Assembly: GCA_041821265.1 (NCBI GenBank)
Contig: JBGUEQ010000003.1
Coordinates: forward strand, 1-64,000
DNA: 64,000 bases
Reading direction: 5' to 3'
Source of the DNA: Lachnotalea sp041821265
GTDB lineage: Bacteria > Bacillota > Clostridia > Lachnospirales > Lachnospiraceae
Shown here: positions 43,856 through 52,878 of the stretch, one piece after another
Layout of the letters: each line of letters starts with the position of its first letter
Position numbering within the stretch: the stretch's first letter is position 1
The notes under the pieces: generated by a model
What the model saw: the letters and a program-made list of their open reading frames with translations, nothing else
The model's database searches: none
What the model was told of the DNA's origin: nothing
Translations under genes and position numbers: made by a program

Positions 43856-44746
43856 ATGGCATTTGTTATTGATGTTATAAAAGGTATATTCATGGGAATA
43901 GCAAACATTATTCCAGGAGTAAGTGGAGGAACAATGGCTGTATCTTTAGGAATATACGATAAGTTTATTTCTTCGATTTCAGGATTTACGAAGGATTGGA
44001 AGAAGAGTTTGAAAGTATTGTTACCTTTGCTTATTGGAGTTGGAATTGGAATATTGGGATTCACTTTCATTATTGAGTACTTGTTGAGGGAACAGACTTT
44101 TGTGACTTGTATGACTTTTGTAGGATTGATATTTGGAGGAATTCCAATCTTATATTCTTCTATGAAATCTAAAATGAAAGAAACACATGCTAAGATTGGA
44201 ATTAGTAATGTAGTTGCTTTTGTTTTATTGTTTGCAGTAGTTGTAGGAATTCCGATGTTGGGTGTAGGTTCTGAAACCTCGGATATACTACAAGGAACAC
44301 CTCTTAATATTGTTGTTTTATTTTTTGTTGGGATAATTGCAGCAGCAACCATGGTTATTCCCGGAGTTAGTGGTTCCTTAGTACTTATGGTTTTAGGTTA
44401 TTACTATGGAATAATTAACACGATTAAGAACTTTATAGAATCGCTGAAAGCAATGGATTTTGGTGCTTTGGTAAATGGCGTATTAGTGCTTGCACCTTTT
44501 GGTATTGGAGTAATAATTGGAATTGTAGGCGTTGCTAAAGTAATTGAATATTTATTTGCTAAACATAGTGTTATGACCTACAGTGCAATATTTGGATTAG
44601 TCTTAGCATCACCAATTGCTATTTTCTATAATACTGGATTATATAAACAATTAGGTGAGGTTAGTACTTCGAATTTAATACTTGGAGTAATTCTTTGCTT
44701 TGCTGGCATAGCATTAACATTTTTCTTAGGTAAACAAGAAGCATAA
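43856..44746 (+). CDS. DUF368 polyprenyl-phosphate transporter (PopT-like)
   Basis: A 296-residue membrane protein with eight to nine membrane segments and the DUF368 signatures GIANIIPGVSGGTMAVSLGIYD and, in the second half, ATMVIPGVSGSLVLMVLGYY, which shows the internal duplication of the family. DUF368 proteins have been reported to flip undecaprenyl phosphate back across the membrane for cell wall carrier recycling. It may work with the PAP2 phosphatase in this window. It starts 20 bp after the hisC-like gene and ends at a strong terminator. Confidence 0.9.
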   Translation: MAFVIDVIKGIFMGIANIIPGVSGGTMAVSLGIYDKFISSISGFTKDWKKSLKVLLPLLIGVGIGILGFTFIIEYLLREQTFVTCMTFVGLIFGGIPILYSSMKSKMKETHAKIGISNVVAFVLLFAVVVGIPMLGVGSETSDILQGTPLNIVVLFFVGIIAAATMVIPGVSGSLVLMVLGYYYGIINTIKNFIESLKAMDFGALVNGVLVLAPFGIGVIIGIVGVAKVIEYLFAKHSVMTYSAIFGLVLASPIAIFYNTGLYKQLGEVSTSNLILGVILCFAGIALTFFLGKQEA

Positions 44747-44762
44747 GATAATAGATTAGAAT

Positions 44763-44805
44763 AAAAAACCAGCTCAAAGATTGTATACTTTGAACTGGTT
44801 TTTTT
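44763..44805. terminator. Intrinsic terminator after the DUF368 gene
   Basis: AAAAAACCAGCTCAAAG and CTTTGAACTGGTTTTTT pair over 17 bp with one wobble or mismatch, followed by a T-run. Confidence 0.88.
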
Positions 44806-44806
44806 A

Positions 44807-44938
44807 ATTCAGAGGGAAATTCTACGAACTTCCCTCTGAATTAAACGGCACTACGTGCCAAAATGCGCACCTCATGGAGCAGAATTTTATTGCTACGCAA
44901 CCCATTCGGGCGCGAAAGTGTCTGCAAGCAGACACTTT
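44807..44938. repeat. Family D hairpin repeat, single copy
   Basis: A leading hairpin (AATTCAGAGGGAA / TTCCCTCTGAATT, 44807-44843) is followed by a 92-bp core starting GGCACTACGTGCC and ending in the perfect hairpin AGTGTCTGC-AA-GCAGACACT. The core matches two copies at 50564-50653 and 50701-50790. It lies between two convergent genes, just after a terminator. Confidence 0.85.
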
Positions 44939-44981
44939 ATTTTGTGTTATTTCGTAACTAGTAAGGCAATGAGTCACTACA

Positions 44982-45959
44982 TTATTTCATTTTAAATTGT
45001 TCCATGGCAAGAATTTTGTGCTCTTTTGTATTACCAATTATGATATTTGGACAATTCTCTTCTAAATACTCAAGTATGAAATCTACATCGTATTTTTGTT
45101 TGTGTTTAAATCTGGAAACATTATGATTGGAATAAATAATTAGTGTATAGGAAATTCCAAAAAACTTACTCATGTTGCTATGTTTATAAGCCCATATAAT
45201 ATTATTTAAAGGGATGATTTCAGCATGATATTTACCAATCTCAATAAAGTAATTGGAAGTAATAGACATATCTGAAACATAAAAATAGCGATCACCTTTC
45301 AATTCTAAATCAACTTCATGAAGTGCTTTCTTTGTAGACTTACCATTGCCTAAATGCTTACAAATAGGTGAAAATTGAGGAGCTATGATAAAAGTAAGAC
45401 AAAAAATCATGGATACAATGGAGTATAAATCAATTACACTCATAAAAATTAACAAAGCATATGAAATAGGAACAAAAGAATCCAAATCACTGACAATAAA
45501 ATCACAGGTTATCTTATTAAAATCATGACTAGTCCAAGATAAATCTGAGGCAAAATTGCTACTTAAAAAGTCTAAATGCTTCACATCAGGTACTAATTTA
45601 GATTTGATGGTTACGTCAGTGAGTTCCAAGGCAGCATTATTGGAAGTTTTATTTGTTAGTAGAAAAAATACACATTTATCATTAATAATGGAATAATAAT
45701 AAGAACCTATTTTAATGGAATTCTTTTTACAGTCATATCCAGTATAATATAAACTGGGTACGTTGATATTAACAAATTTCTGACCAGATTGATAAGAATC
45801 AACTAAGTTGTTTACATTATCAAGTTGGTTCGGTAGCAAAATCTCGCTTATAGGATACTTTATAAATATAATAATGGTAAAAGCAATAAATAATAAAGCA
45901 GGTAGTAATTTGGCCAAGTAAATTTTTCTTATTGTCTTGGCTATAAGCTGTTTTTTCAT
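44982..45959 (-). CDS. Membrane protein of unknown function
   Basis: A 325-residue protein with an N-terminal membrane segment (about residues 16-34), an extracytoplasmic region of about 130 residues, a pair of membrane segments (about 165-200) and a soluble C-terminal domain (DVDLELKGDRYFYVSDMSIT to the end) that resembles a PH-like beta-sandwich by its strand pattern. I do not recognise the family. It is transcribed alone on the minus strand, divergently from the methyltransferase operon. Confidence 0.75.
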   Translation of the reverse strand: MKKQLIAKTIRKIYLAKLLPALLFIAFTIIIFIKYPISEILLPNQLDNVNNLVDSYQSGQKFVNINVPSLYYTGYDCKKNSIKIGSYYYSIINDKCVFFLLTNKTSNNAALELTDVTIKSKLVPDVKHLDFLSSNFASDLSWTSHDFNKITCDFIVSDLDSFVPISYALLIFMSVIDLYSIVSMIFCLTFIIAPQFSPICKHLGNGKSTKKALHEVDLELKGDRYFYVSDMSITSNYFIEIGKYHAEIIPLNNIIWAYKHSNMSKFFGISYTLIIYSNHNVSRFKHKQKYDVDFILEYLEENCPNIIIGNTKEHKILAMEQFKMK

Positions 45960-45999
45960 ATTAATATTTCCTTTCCATTTGTCTAGTATACAAGATTTT

Positions 46000-46028
46000 T
46001 TGACTTAAATCAAACTTACGTTTATAAT
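46000..46028 (+). promoter_or_regulatory. Sigma-A promoter of the methyltransferase-hslO-nadE operon
   Basis: TTGACT and a perfect TATAAT are separated by 17 bp, which makes it one of the best promoters in the window. The leader is about 90 nt and can form a TAGTTA/TAACTA stem. Confidence 0.7.
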
Positions 46029-46123
46029 ATTAAAGTAAAGATGAATGAATAGTTATAAATCGCAGAACTTCGGATTTTTGCAGAGTATTAAAGGGTAACT
46101 ATGAATAAGAGAAAGAGGATAAA

Positions 46124-46876
46124 ATGGAAGCTTATACAAGTTTTGCGAAGGTATATGATACATTTATGGATAATATACCATATGAGGAATGGTCAAACTA
46201 TATAATTGGACTACTAAAAGATTATAATGTGGATAACGGACTCGTTTTGGATCTGGGTTGTGGAACAGGAAGCCTAACACAGATTATGGCGGGAGCTGGA
46301 TATGATATGATAGGCATTGACAATTCAGAGGATATGCTTGAAATAGCGTTAGGAAAGAAAATAGATTCAGAACTTGATATTTTATATTTATTACAAGATA
46401 TGAGAGAGTTTGAACTTTATGGAACGGTTCGTGCGGTAATCGGAATCTGTGATTCGATGAACTATATTTTGGAGGAAGAAGAATTACTAGAAGTATTTAA
46501 GCTAGTGAACAACTATTTAGATCCTGGTGGAGTATTTATTTTTGATTTAAACACGATATATAAATATGAGCAGATTTTAGGCGAAAGAGTCATTGCGGAA
46601 AACAGGGATGAATGTAGTTTTATATGGGATAATTATTATGATCAAGAGGAATGTGTCAACGAATATGATTTGTCTCTATTTATAAAAGAAGAGAATGATT
46701 TATATCGAAAATATGAAGAAATTCATTATCAAAAAGCGTATGAGTTAGACAAAATTAAACAGCTTATTGAAAAATCAGGGATGGAATTCGTAGAAGCATA
46801 TGATGCCTTTACTCAGAATTTGCCTAAATTAGATAGCGAAAGAATTTATGTAATAGCAAGAGAGAAAGGGAAATAA
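46124..46876 (+). CDS. Class I SAM-dependent methyltransferase
   Basis: A 250-residue protein with SAM motif I LVLDLGCGTGSL, motif II MIGIDNSEDMLEIA and a C-terminal antiparallel region typical of small-molecule methyltransferases. The substrate is unknown. It begins YTSFAKVYDTFMDNIPYEEW, a common start in Firmicute members of this group. It is the first gene of a likely operon with hslO (3-bp gap) and nadE. Confidence 0.88.
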   Translation: MEAYTSFAKVYDTFMDNIPYEEWSNYIIGLLKDYNVDNGLVLDLGCGTGSLTQIMAGAGYDMIGIDNSEDMLEIALGKKIDSELDILYLLQDMREFELYGTVRAVIGICDSMNYILEEEELLEVFKLVNNYLDPGGVFIFDLNTIYKYEQILGERVIAENRDECSFIWDNYYDQEECVNEYDLSLFIKEENDLYRKYEEIHYQKAYELDKIKQLIEKSGMEFVEAYDAFTQNLPKLDSERIYVIAREKGK

Positions 46877-46879
46877 GAT

Positions 46880-47761
46880 ATGAGTGATTATATAGTAAGA
46901 GCAACTGCAGCAAATAGCCAGATTAGAGCATTTGCGGTGACAAGTAGAGATTTAGTGGAAAAAGCAAGACAAGCACATAATACAAGTCCAGTAGCAACAG
47001 CCGCCCTTGGACGTTTGCTTTCAGCAGGAAGTATGATGGGAATTATGATGAAGGGAGATAAGGATGTTTTAACCCTTCAGGTAAAAGCAGGAGGACCACT
47101 TGGTGGGATTACGGTTACAACAGATTCGAAAGGTAATGTGAAAGGTTATGTTAAGAATCCAGAGGTAATGATACCGGCTAATGCGAAAGGGAAATTAGAT
47201 GTTGCCACAGCGGTTGGTGTAGGATTTATGAATGTGATTAAAGATATGGGCTTGAAAGAGCCGTATGTGGGACAGACTGTTTTACAAACAAGTGAAATTG
47301 CAGAAGATTTAACGTACTATTTTGCAACTTCAGAACAAGTACCTTCCTCGGTTGGGCTTGGCGTTTTGATGGAGTATGATAACACGGTAAAACAGGCGGG
47401 GGGATTTATTATTCAACTTATGCCATTTGCTGACGAGGATGTAATAAGCAAGTTGGAAAGCAATCTAAGTGAAATTACATCAGTTACGAAACTGCTAGAT
47501 GAAGGATTAACACCTGAGTTAATTCTTGAGAAAATATTAGGGAATTTTGATGATCTTGAGATCTTGGAGAAGATTCCAACACAATTTCACTGTAACTGCT
47601 GTAAGGAGCGTATTGAAAAGGTAATTATCAGCATAGGGAAAAAAGAAATTCAAGAAATGATAGATGATGGAGAAGAGATTGAAGTAAACTGCCATTTCTG
47701 CAATACAAATTATAAATTTAGTGTTGATGAATTGGAAGAAATTCTTAAGAAAAGCAAATAA
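46880..47761 (+). CDS. hslO: Redox-regulated chaperone Hsp33
   Basis: A 293-residue chaperone. The N-terminal domain has TSPVATAALGRLLSAGSMMG and the GGPLGGI motif. The C-terminal zinc switch has C-x-C (HCNCCKER, about residue 236) and C-x-x-C (CHFC), the four cysteines that release zinc and form disulfides under oxidative stress to activate holdase function. It lies between a methyltransferase and nadE. Confidence 0.97.
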   Translation: MSDYIVRATAANSQIRAFAVTSRDLVEKARQAHNTSPVATAALGRLLSAGSMMGIMMKGDKDVLTLQVKAGGPLGGITVTTDSKGNVKGYVKNPEVMIPANAKGKLDVATAVGVGFMNVIKDMGLKEPYVGQTVLQTSEIAEDLTYYFATSEQVPSSVGLGVLMEYDNTVKQAGGFIIQLMPFADEDVISKLESNLSEITSVTKLLDEGLTPELILEKILGNFDDLEILEKIPTQFHCNCCKERIEKVIISIGKKEIQEMIDDGEEIEVNCHFCNTNYKFSVDELEEILKKSK

Positions 47762-47787
47762 GATTATTTTAATATTAGGAGGAACAT

Positions 47788-49698
47788 ATGAAGCATGGAT
47801 TTGTGAAGGTTGCAGCTGCAACACCTGATATTAAGGTTGCTGACTGCGAATATAATAGAATTGCTATTGAAGAAATTATAGATGAAGCTATTTTGCGAAA
47901 AACAAAATTAATTGTATTTCCTGAGCTTGTGTTGACTGGATATACCTGTAGTGATTTGTTTTTACAAGAGCAGTTATTAAATGAAGCAAAACGACAACTT
48001 ATTAAGCTTACTGAGTATTCAAAAGATAAAGACATTCTTATTTTTGTGGGGCTTCCTATTGAAATGAGAGGCAAATTGTATAATGTGACAGCTGCAGTAA
48101 ACAAGGGGGAAATTCTTGGTTTTATTCCAAAAAGAAATCTACCGAATTATTCTGAATTTTACGAAGCGAGACATTTTACTAGAGGAAATGAAAAGCCTGT
48201 AATGCTACCGTTTCAGGGGAAGGATATACCCTTTGGAACAAATATTTTATTGGAATGTCGTGACATGGAAGGATTTGTGATTGCAGGTGAGATATGTGAA
48301 GATGTGTGGGTACCTAATCCACCAAGCATTAGGCATGCCATGGCAGGCGCAACGGTGATTGTGAATTCCTCCGCAAGTGATGAGACAACTGGCAAGGACA
48401 TATACCGAAGGAACTTGATAAATGGACAGTCAGCACGCCTTTTATGTGGTTATGTGTATGCAAATGCAGGGGAAGGTGAATCAACAACCGATCTTATATT
48501 TGGTGGACATAATATTATTTCTGAAAATGGTGTGGCATTAGTAGAGTCAAAGCGATTTAAAAATGAAACAATATATGCAGACTTGGATATTTATCGACTC
48601 AGAAGTGAGAGAAGGAGGATGACCACATTTGAGGTTATAGATGCCGATGATTATGTGATAGTAGGATTCTCTATGGAAATAGTGGATACGAAGCTAGAAC
48701 GTATATTTGACAATGCACCCTTTGTACCTAAGAGTAAACACGATAAGGACAGACGTTGTGAAGAGATTCTTTCGATGCAAAGTCTGGGACTTAAGAAGCG
48801 TTTGCAGCATACAGGCTGTCACAATGTTGTAGTGGGAATTTCTGGGGGGCTTGACTCTACACTTGCTCTTTTAGTGGCGGTGAGAGCGTTTGATAGCCTT
48901 GATTTACCAAGAGAAAATATTATGGCAATTACAATGCCTTGTTTTGGCACGACAGACAGAACGTACAAAAATGCGGTTGATTTAATCAAGAAATTAAATG
49001 CATCTTTTATGGAAATAAATATTAAAGAGGCAGTGAATCATCATTTCAATGATATTGGACATGATAGTTCGATTCACAATGTTACTTATGAAAATGGTCA
49101 GGCGAGAGAGCGTACTCAGATTCTTATGGATATGGCGAATAAGATAAATGGAATGGTTATAGGGACGGGAGATATGTCAGAGCTTGCACTTGGTTGGGCG
49201 ACTTATAATGGCGATCATATGTCAATGTATGGAGTGAATGCCTCTGTTCCAAAGACATTGGTAAGATATTTGGTTGATTATTATTCGACTACATGTAAAG
49301 ATGATGAGTTATCCGAAGTTCTAAATGATATACTTGATACACCAGTAAGTCCGGAACTTCTTCCACCAGAAAATGGTTTGATTTCTCAAAAGACAGAAGA
49401 TATTGTTGGACCGTATGAATTACATGATTTTTATTTATACTATGTATTAAGATTTGGTTATCAGCCGTCGAAAATCTATCGCGTGGCAAAAGAAGCTTTT
49501 AGGGGTATTTATGAGGAGGAACTGATATTAAAGTGGCTAAAGAAATTTTATTGGAGATTTTTTAGCCAACAATTCAAACGTTCATGTCTTCCGGATGGTC
49601 CGAAAGTAGGCTCCATTGCAGTATCGCCAAGAGGTGATTTGAGAATGCCTAGTGATGCATGTGTAAGAATATGGATGGAGGATTTGGATAGTCTATAG
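47788..49698 (+). CDS. nadE: Glutamine-dependent NAD+ synthetase
   Basis: A 636-residue two-domain enzyme. The N-terminal nitrilase-type glutaminase carries the Glu-Lys-Cys triad (FPELVLTGYTCSD; PKRNLPNYSEF; AGEICEDVWVP). The C-terminal NAD synthetase domain has the ATP pyrophosphatase loop VGISGGLDSTLALL. It converts deamido-NAD to NAD using glutamine-derived ammonia. AGGAGGAACAT precedes the start. It closes the operon. Confidence 0.97.
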   Translation: MKHGFVKVAAATPDIKVADCEYNRIAIEEIIDEAILRKTKLIVFPELVLTGYTCSDLFLQEQLLNEAKRQLIKLTEYSKDKDILIFVGLPIEMRGKLYNVTAAVNKGEILGFIPKRNLPNYSEFYEARHFTRGNEKPVMLPFQGKDIPFGTNILLECRDMEGFVIAGEICEDVWVPNPPSIRHAMAGATVIVNSSASDETTGKDIYRRNLINGQSARLLCGYVYANAGEGESTTDLIFGGHNIISENGVALVESKRFKNETIYADLDIYRLRSERRRMTTFEVIDADDYVIVGFSMEIVDTKLERIFDNAPFVPKSKHDKDRRCEEILSMQSLGLKKRLQHTGCHNVVVGISGGLDSTLALLVAVRAFDSLDLPRENIMAITMPCFGTTDRTYKNAVDLIKKLNASFMEINIKEAVNHHFNDIGHDSSIHNVTYENGQARERTQILMDMANKINGMVIGTGDMSELALGWATYNGDHMSMYGVNASVPKTLVRYLVDYYSTTCKDDELSEVLNDILDTPVSPELLPPENGLISQKTEDIVGPYELHDFYLYYVLRFGYQPSKIYRVAKEAFRGIYEEELILKWLKKFYWRFFSQQFKRSCLPDGPKVGSIAVSPRGDLRMPSDACVRIWMEDLDSL

Positions 49699-49726
49699 AA
49701 AGACCTTATGTAAGGCCTTCCTATAG
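49693..49726. promoter_or_regulatory. Stem-loop between convergent nadE and the next gene
   Basis: CTATAGAAAGACCTT and AAGGCCTTCCTATAG pair at 13 of 15 positions with an ATGT loop. There is no T-run on either strand, so it may be an mRNA end-protecting or Rho-linked structure rather than an intrinsic terminator. Confidence 0.55.
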
Positions 49727-49739
49727 CAAGGTGGAAGAA

Positions 49740-50189
49740 TTATTCAGCATCAGCGGTAGGGGTAGCTTTTTCTAAAGCTTGAGCTACTGCATCAAGAAGC
49801 ACCATAGAGGTGTATTTATTATCCTCAGAATATGTAACACCTTCCAGCGACTGACTAGAGTAAATTTGCTCTGTTAAGTCATCAAGAGCTGGCTGCATTA
49901 ATGGATACATTGTAGTGACGGCCTCACTTAAATTAACTAATCGGATAGAGTTAATGTTATCCTCATCAACTACGACTTCTACATCGATTGTATTGTCGTT
50001 TATAACAAGTGAAGATGAATATACACCGGCAATATATTTCATTGTAGGAGCTGCTTGATTATCTTTGGAACTTTTAGGTAGAAACATAAAAATCAGTAGT
50101 AATACAAGGAGAATTCCAAGCACTACGAAGAGACCCGTATAAATTAACTCTTTAAGCTGTATTACTACGATTTTTGTTTTGGAACTCAT
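49740..50189 (-). CDS. Membrane-anchored protein, FMN-binding-domain-like
   Basis: A 149-residue protein with one membrane segment (about residues 17-37) and an extracytoplasmic domain whose pattern (YIAGVYSSSLVINDNTIDVE, then IRLVNLSEAV and YTSMVLLDAVAQAL) resembles the FMN-bind domain of RnfG/NqrC-type proteins. The SGAT-T-S flavinylation motif is imperfect (GVTYSEDNKYTS), so covalent FMN is uncertain. The function is unknown. AGGAGGG precedes the ATG on the minus strand. Confidence 0.6.
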   Translation of the reverse strand: MSSKTKIVVIQLKELIYTGLFVVLGILLVLLLIFMFLPKSSKDNQAAPTMKYIAGVYSSSLVINDNTIDVEVVVDEDNINSIRLVNLSEAVTTMYPLMQPALDDLTEQIYSSQSLEGVTYSEDNKYTSMVLLDAVAQALEKATPTADAE

Positions 50190-50276
50190 GGAAAGCCCTC
50201 CTATTGTTTTGCTTTATACAATGTATTAAATAGCAGAAGAAAATATTCATAAATAATGTAGGGAAAGGAGAAGAAT

Positions 50277-50438
50277 ATGGAAACATATATTTATAAATGC
50301 CCTGTGTGTGGGTTTGTTCACCAAGTTCCCGCTTATTGGGTTTCTTTTAGCCCAGAACCAACATTAGAATTTGAACATATCAATTTTAAATCAGGTGAAA
50401 TGTGTGAAAACATTGCTTTGAATTTACAAGAGGAATAA
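50277..50438 (+). CDS. Small rubredoxin-like/zinc-ribbon half protein
   Basis: A 53-residue protein starting METYIYKCPVCGFVHQVPAY. The C-P-V-C knuckle is like the first half of rubredoxin or a zinc ribbon, but only one further cysteine (residue 43) is present, so a complete four-cysteine site would need dimerisation or another ligand. AAAGGAGAAGA gives a good ribosome binding site 5 nt before the ATG. It is transcribed divergently from the membrane-anchored protein gene. Confidence 0.6.
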   Translation: METYIYKCPVCGFVHQVPAYWVSFSPEPTLEFEHINFKSGEMCENIALNLQEE

Positions 50439-50479
50439 TAATTTCATTCGGTAACAGAAACAAATGCGCTTTAAATATA

Positions 50480-50508
50480 TTGACAAAATACAAAGCCACT
50501 GTTATTAT
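50480..50508 (+). promoter_or_regulatory. Strong sigma-A promoter facing glnA
   Basis: A perfect TTGACA, 17-bp spacer and TATTAT lie here. Transcription would start near 50515 and hit a terminator at once (50521-50553). It lies about 400 bp before glnA. Confidence 0.65.
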
Positions 50509-50520
50509 TTTACTTAGAAC

Positions 50521-50553
50521 AAGGGCGTTTTCTATAGAATAACGTCCTTTTTT
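50521..50553 (+). terminator. Intrinsic terminator directly after the 50480 promoter
   Basis: AAGGGCGTTTTC and GAATAACGTCCTT form a strong stem with a TATA loop, followed by six T. It could be the conditional terminator of a glnA leader. Confidence 0.8.
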
Positions 50554-50563
50554 ATATAAAAAA

Positions 50564-50653
50564 GGCACTACGCGCCAAAATGCACACCACACCGATATGA
50601 AGTGTGTTGCTACGCAACCCGCGTGGACGCGAGAGTGTCTGCAAGCAGACACT
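50564..50653. repeat. Family D repeat, core copy 1 of 2 upstream of glnA
   Basis: A 90-bp core from GGCACTACGCGCC to the AGTGTCTGC-AA-GCAGACACT hairpin, matching 44847-44938. Its leading hairpin position is occupied by the terminator at 50521-50553. Confidence 0.85.
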
Positions 50654-50655
50654 CT

Positions 50656-50790
50656 GTTATATAATAGGAAAGTTCTAACAACTTCCCTATTATATAAAAA
50701 GGCACTACGTGCCAAAAGCGCACCTCGTGGATAGGAAGTTTATTGCTACGCAATCCACTCGGGCGCGAGAGTGTCTGCAAGCAGACACTC
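50656..50790. repeat. Family D repeat, copy 2 of 2 upstream of glnA
   Basis: A leading hairpin (TTATATAATAGGAA with its complement around GTTCTAACAAC) and a 90-bp core at 50701-50790 from GGCACTACGTGCC to the same terminal hairpin. It lies in tandem with copy 1. Confidence 0.85.
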
Positions 50791-50910
50791 TGTTCTATAA
50801 TAAAAGGCACTTCAAGGAGAGGGAGCATTTTTGTTAATATTATGAGGATAACCGGCAGTGCCATTATATGGTATGTGTTTTGGTAAACAATAAGAATAGG
50901 AGAGATAACA

Positions 50911-52242
50911 ATGAGTAAATATACGAAACAAGATGTAATAAGATTAGTAGAAGAGGAAGATGTTGAATTTATCAGATTACAATTTACTGATATATTTGGA
51001 ATGCTTAAAAATGTAGCAATTACAGCAAGCCAATTAGAGAAAGCTTTAAATAATAAGTGTATGTTTGATGGTTCATCGATAGACGGATTTGTAAGAATTG
51101 AGGAGTCGGATATGTACTTGTATCCAGACCTTAACACATTAGAGATATTTCCATGGAGACCACAACAAGGAAAGGTTGCGCGTTTGATATGTGATGTGTA
51201 TAGACCAGATGGTAAGCCATTTGAAGGTGATCCACGTTTTGTCCTTAAAAGGGCAATCAAGGATGCAGAGGATATGGGATATACCTTTAATGTAGGTCCT
51301 GAATGTGAGTTTTTCTTATTTCACACGGATGACAATGGACAACCAACCACGCTAACGCATGAAAAGGCAGGTTATTTTGATTTAGGACCGGTTGATTTAG
51401 GAGAAAATGCAAGACGTGATATGGTATTAACATTAGAAGATATGGGATTTGAAATCGAGGCTTCTTATCATGAAGTAGCTCCAGCACAGCATGAAATTGA
51501 TTTTAAATATGGCGAAGCGTTAACAACTGCCGATAATATTATGACATTTAAATTGGCAGTTAAAACAATAGCAAAGCGCCATGGTCTTCATGCTACATTT
51601 ATGCCAAAGCCAAAGTTTGGTATCAATGGATCTGGTATGCATACAAATATGTCTCTGTCAAAAGATGGCGTAAATGTGTTTGCTGATCCAACCGATAAGT
51701 TGGGATTAAGCAAAGATGCATATTACTTCATTGGCGGAATTATGAAGCATATAAAGGGAATGACTGCAATAACCAACCCAATAGTGAACTCCTATAAAAG
51801 ATTAGTACCAGGCTTTGAAGCACCTGTTAACATTGCATGGTCATCAACGAATAGAAGTCCATTAATTAGAATTCCAGCTTCAAGAGGAGAAGGGACAAGA
51901 GTAGAACTAAGATGTCCGGATCCTGCAACGAATCCATACTTAACTTTAGCGGTATGTTTAGCAGCCGGTTTAGATGGTATTAAAAATAAAATTATGCCAC
52001 CAGAAAGTGTAGATCAGAATATATTTGCAATGACGTTAGAAGAGAGAAAAGCAAAACATATTGAATATCTTCCAGGTGATTTATGTGAAGCACTAGAGGA
52101 ACTTGAAGCAGATCAATTTGTTTTAGATGTACTAGGAAAACATGTGAGTGAATGCTATCTAAATGCGAAGAAGTTAGAATGGGAAACTTACTGTGCACAA
52201 GTGACAGACTGGGAGATTGACGAATATTTGTATAAGATTTAA
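50911..52242 (+). CDS. glnA: Glutamine synthetase, type I
   Basis: A 443-residue GSI-alpha enzyme, matching the Firmicute length. Landmarks are the N-terminal FIRLQFTDIFG, MFDGSSIDGF (Asp-50-loop analogue), NVGPECEFFLFH with the metal-binding glutamates, KPKFGINGSGMHTNMSL and NRSPLIRIPA. It joins ammonia to glutamate. There is no adenylylation-site tyrosine insert, consistent with the alpha class, which is controlled by feedback and transcription. AATAGGAGAG precedes the ATG. An ANTAR regulator is encoded 42 bp downstream. Confidence 0.97.
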   Translation: MSKYTKQDVIRLVEEEDVEFIRLQFTDIFGMLKNVAITASQLEKALNNKCMFDGSSIDGFVRIEESDMYLYPDLNTLEIFPWRPQQGKVARLICDVYRPDGKPFEGDPRFVLKRAIKDAEDMGYTFNVGPECEFFLFHTDDNGQPTTLTHEKAGYFDLGPVDLGENARRDMVLTLEDMGFEIEASYHEVAPAQHEIDFKYGEALTTADNIMTFKLAVKTIAKRHGLHATFMPKPKFGINGSGMHTNMSLSKDGVNVFADPTDKLGLSKDAYYFIGGIMKHIKGMTAITNPIVNSYKRLVPGFEAPVNIAWSSTNRSPLIRIPASRGEGTRVELRCPDPATNPYLTLAVCLAAGLDGIKNKIMPPESVDQNIFAMTLEERKAKHIEYLPGDLCEALEELEADQFVLDVLGKHVSECYLNAKKLEWETYCAQVTDWEIDEYLYKI

Positions 52243-52284
52243 TACAATTATACCACGTACAAAATAATCGAAGGAGGTGTAATT

Positions 52285-52833
52285 GTGGCGAGTCTAATTG
52301 TTGTCTTTCCTAAAATAGAAGATGGAAAGAACATAAGAAATTTATTAGTTAGAAATGGCTACTCAGTAGCATCAGTTTGTACATCAGGTGCGCAGGTCTT
52401 GAACAGTGCAGATAGTCTAAACGGTGGAATTGTAATATGCGGATATAAGTTTACAGATATGATGTACTCAAATTTGCATGAATGCTTGCCACCAAACTTC
52501 GAGATGCTCCTAGTGGCATCACAACATGTATTAAGTACATGTAGTAATACGGATATTGTTTGTTTATCAATGCCAATTAAGACAAACGATTTAGTGAATA
52601 CGGTTGATATGATGGTTCAATCGTTGACAAGAAAGCGTAAGAGAGAGAAACAAAAGCCAAGAGAGCGTAATGATGAGCAAAAAGAGCTAATTAAGCAGGC
52701 TAAGAAACTGTTAATGGACCGTAATAATATGAGCGAGGAAGAGGCACATCGATATATACAAAAGTGTAGTATGGATAGTGCAACTAATATGGTTGAAACT
52801 GCTCAGATGGTTCTCAGTATTATGAAAAATTAA
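52285..52833 (+). CDS. ANTAR-domain RNA-binding antiterminator (NitR-like)
   Basis: A 182-residue protein with an N-terminal receiver-like fold and a C-terminal ANTAR helix bundle (QAKKLLMDRNNMSEEEAHRY, then MVETAQMVLSIM). The expected phospho-aspartate position reads GIVICGYKF, so this is a pseudo-receiver without the usual phosphorylation site. ANTAR proteins bind paired-hairpin RNA to prevent termination. In clostridia an ANTAR protein next to glnA (NitR) is known to link glnA expression to nitrogen supply. The start is GTG, with AAGGAGGTG just upstream. Confidence 0.9.
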   Translation: MASLIVVFPKIEDGKNIRNLLVRNGYSVASVCTSGAQVLNSADSLNGGIVICGYKFTDMMYSNLHECLPPNFEMLLVASQHVLSTCSNTDIVCLSMPIKTNDLVNTVDMMVQSLTRKRKREKQKPRERNDEQKELIKQAKKLLMDRNNMSEEEAHRYIQKCSMDSATNMVETAQMVLSIMKN

Positions 52834-52878
52834 AATAACCTTCGTTATAATAAAACAAGGATATTGCATCCTTAAATG

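Noticed and set aside
49740..50189. Confident assignment as an FMN-binding protein
   Set aside because: The pattern resembles the domain, but the flavinylation motif is incomplete, so the call is kept as FMN-binding-like.
50820..50910. ANTAR double-hairpin target directly before glnA
   Set aside because: No pair of hairpins with matching hexanucleotide loops could be drawn in this stretch.
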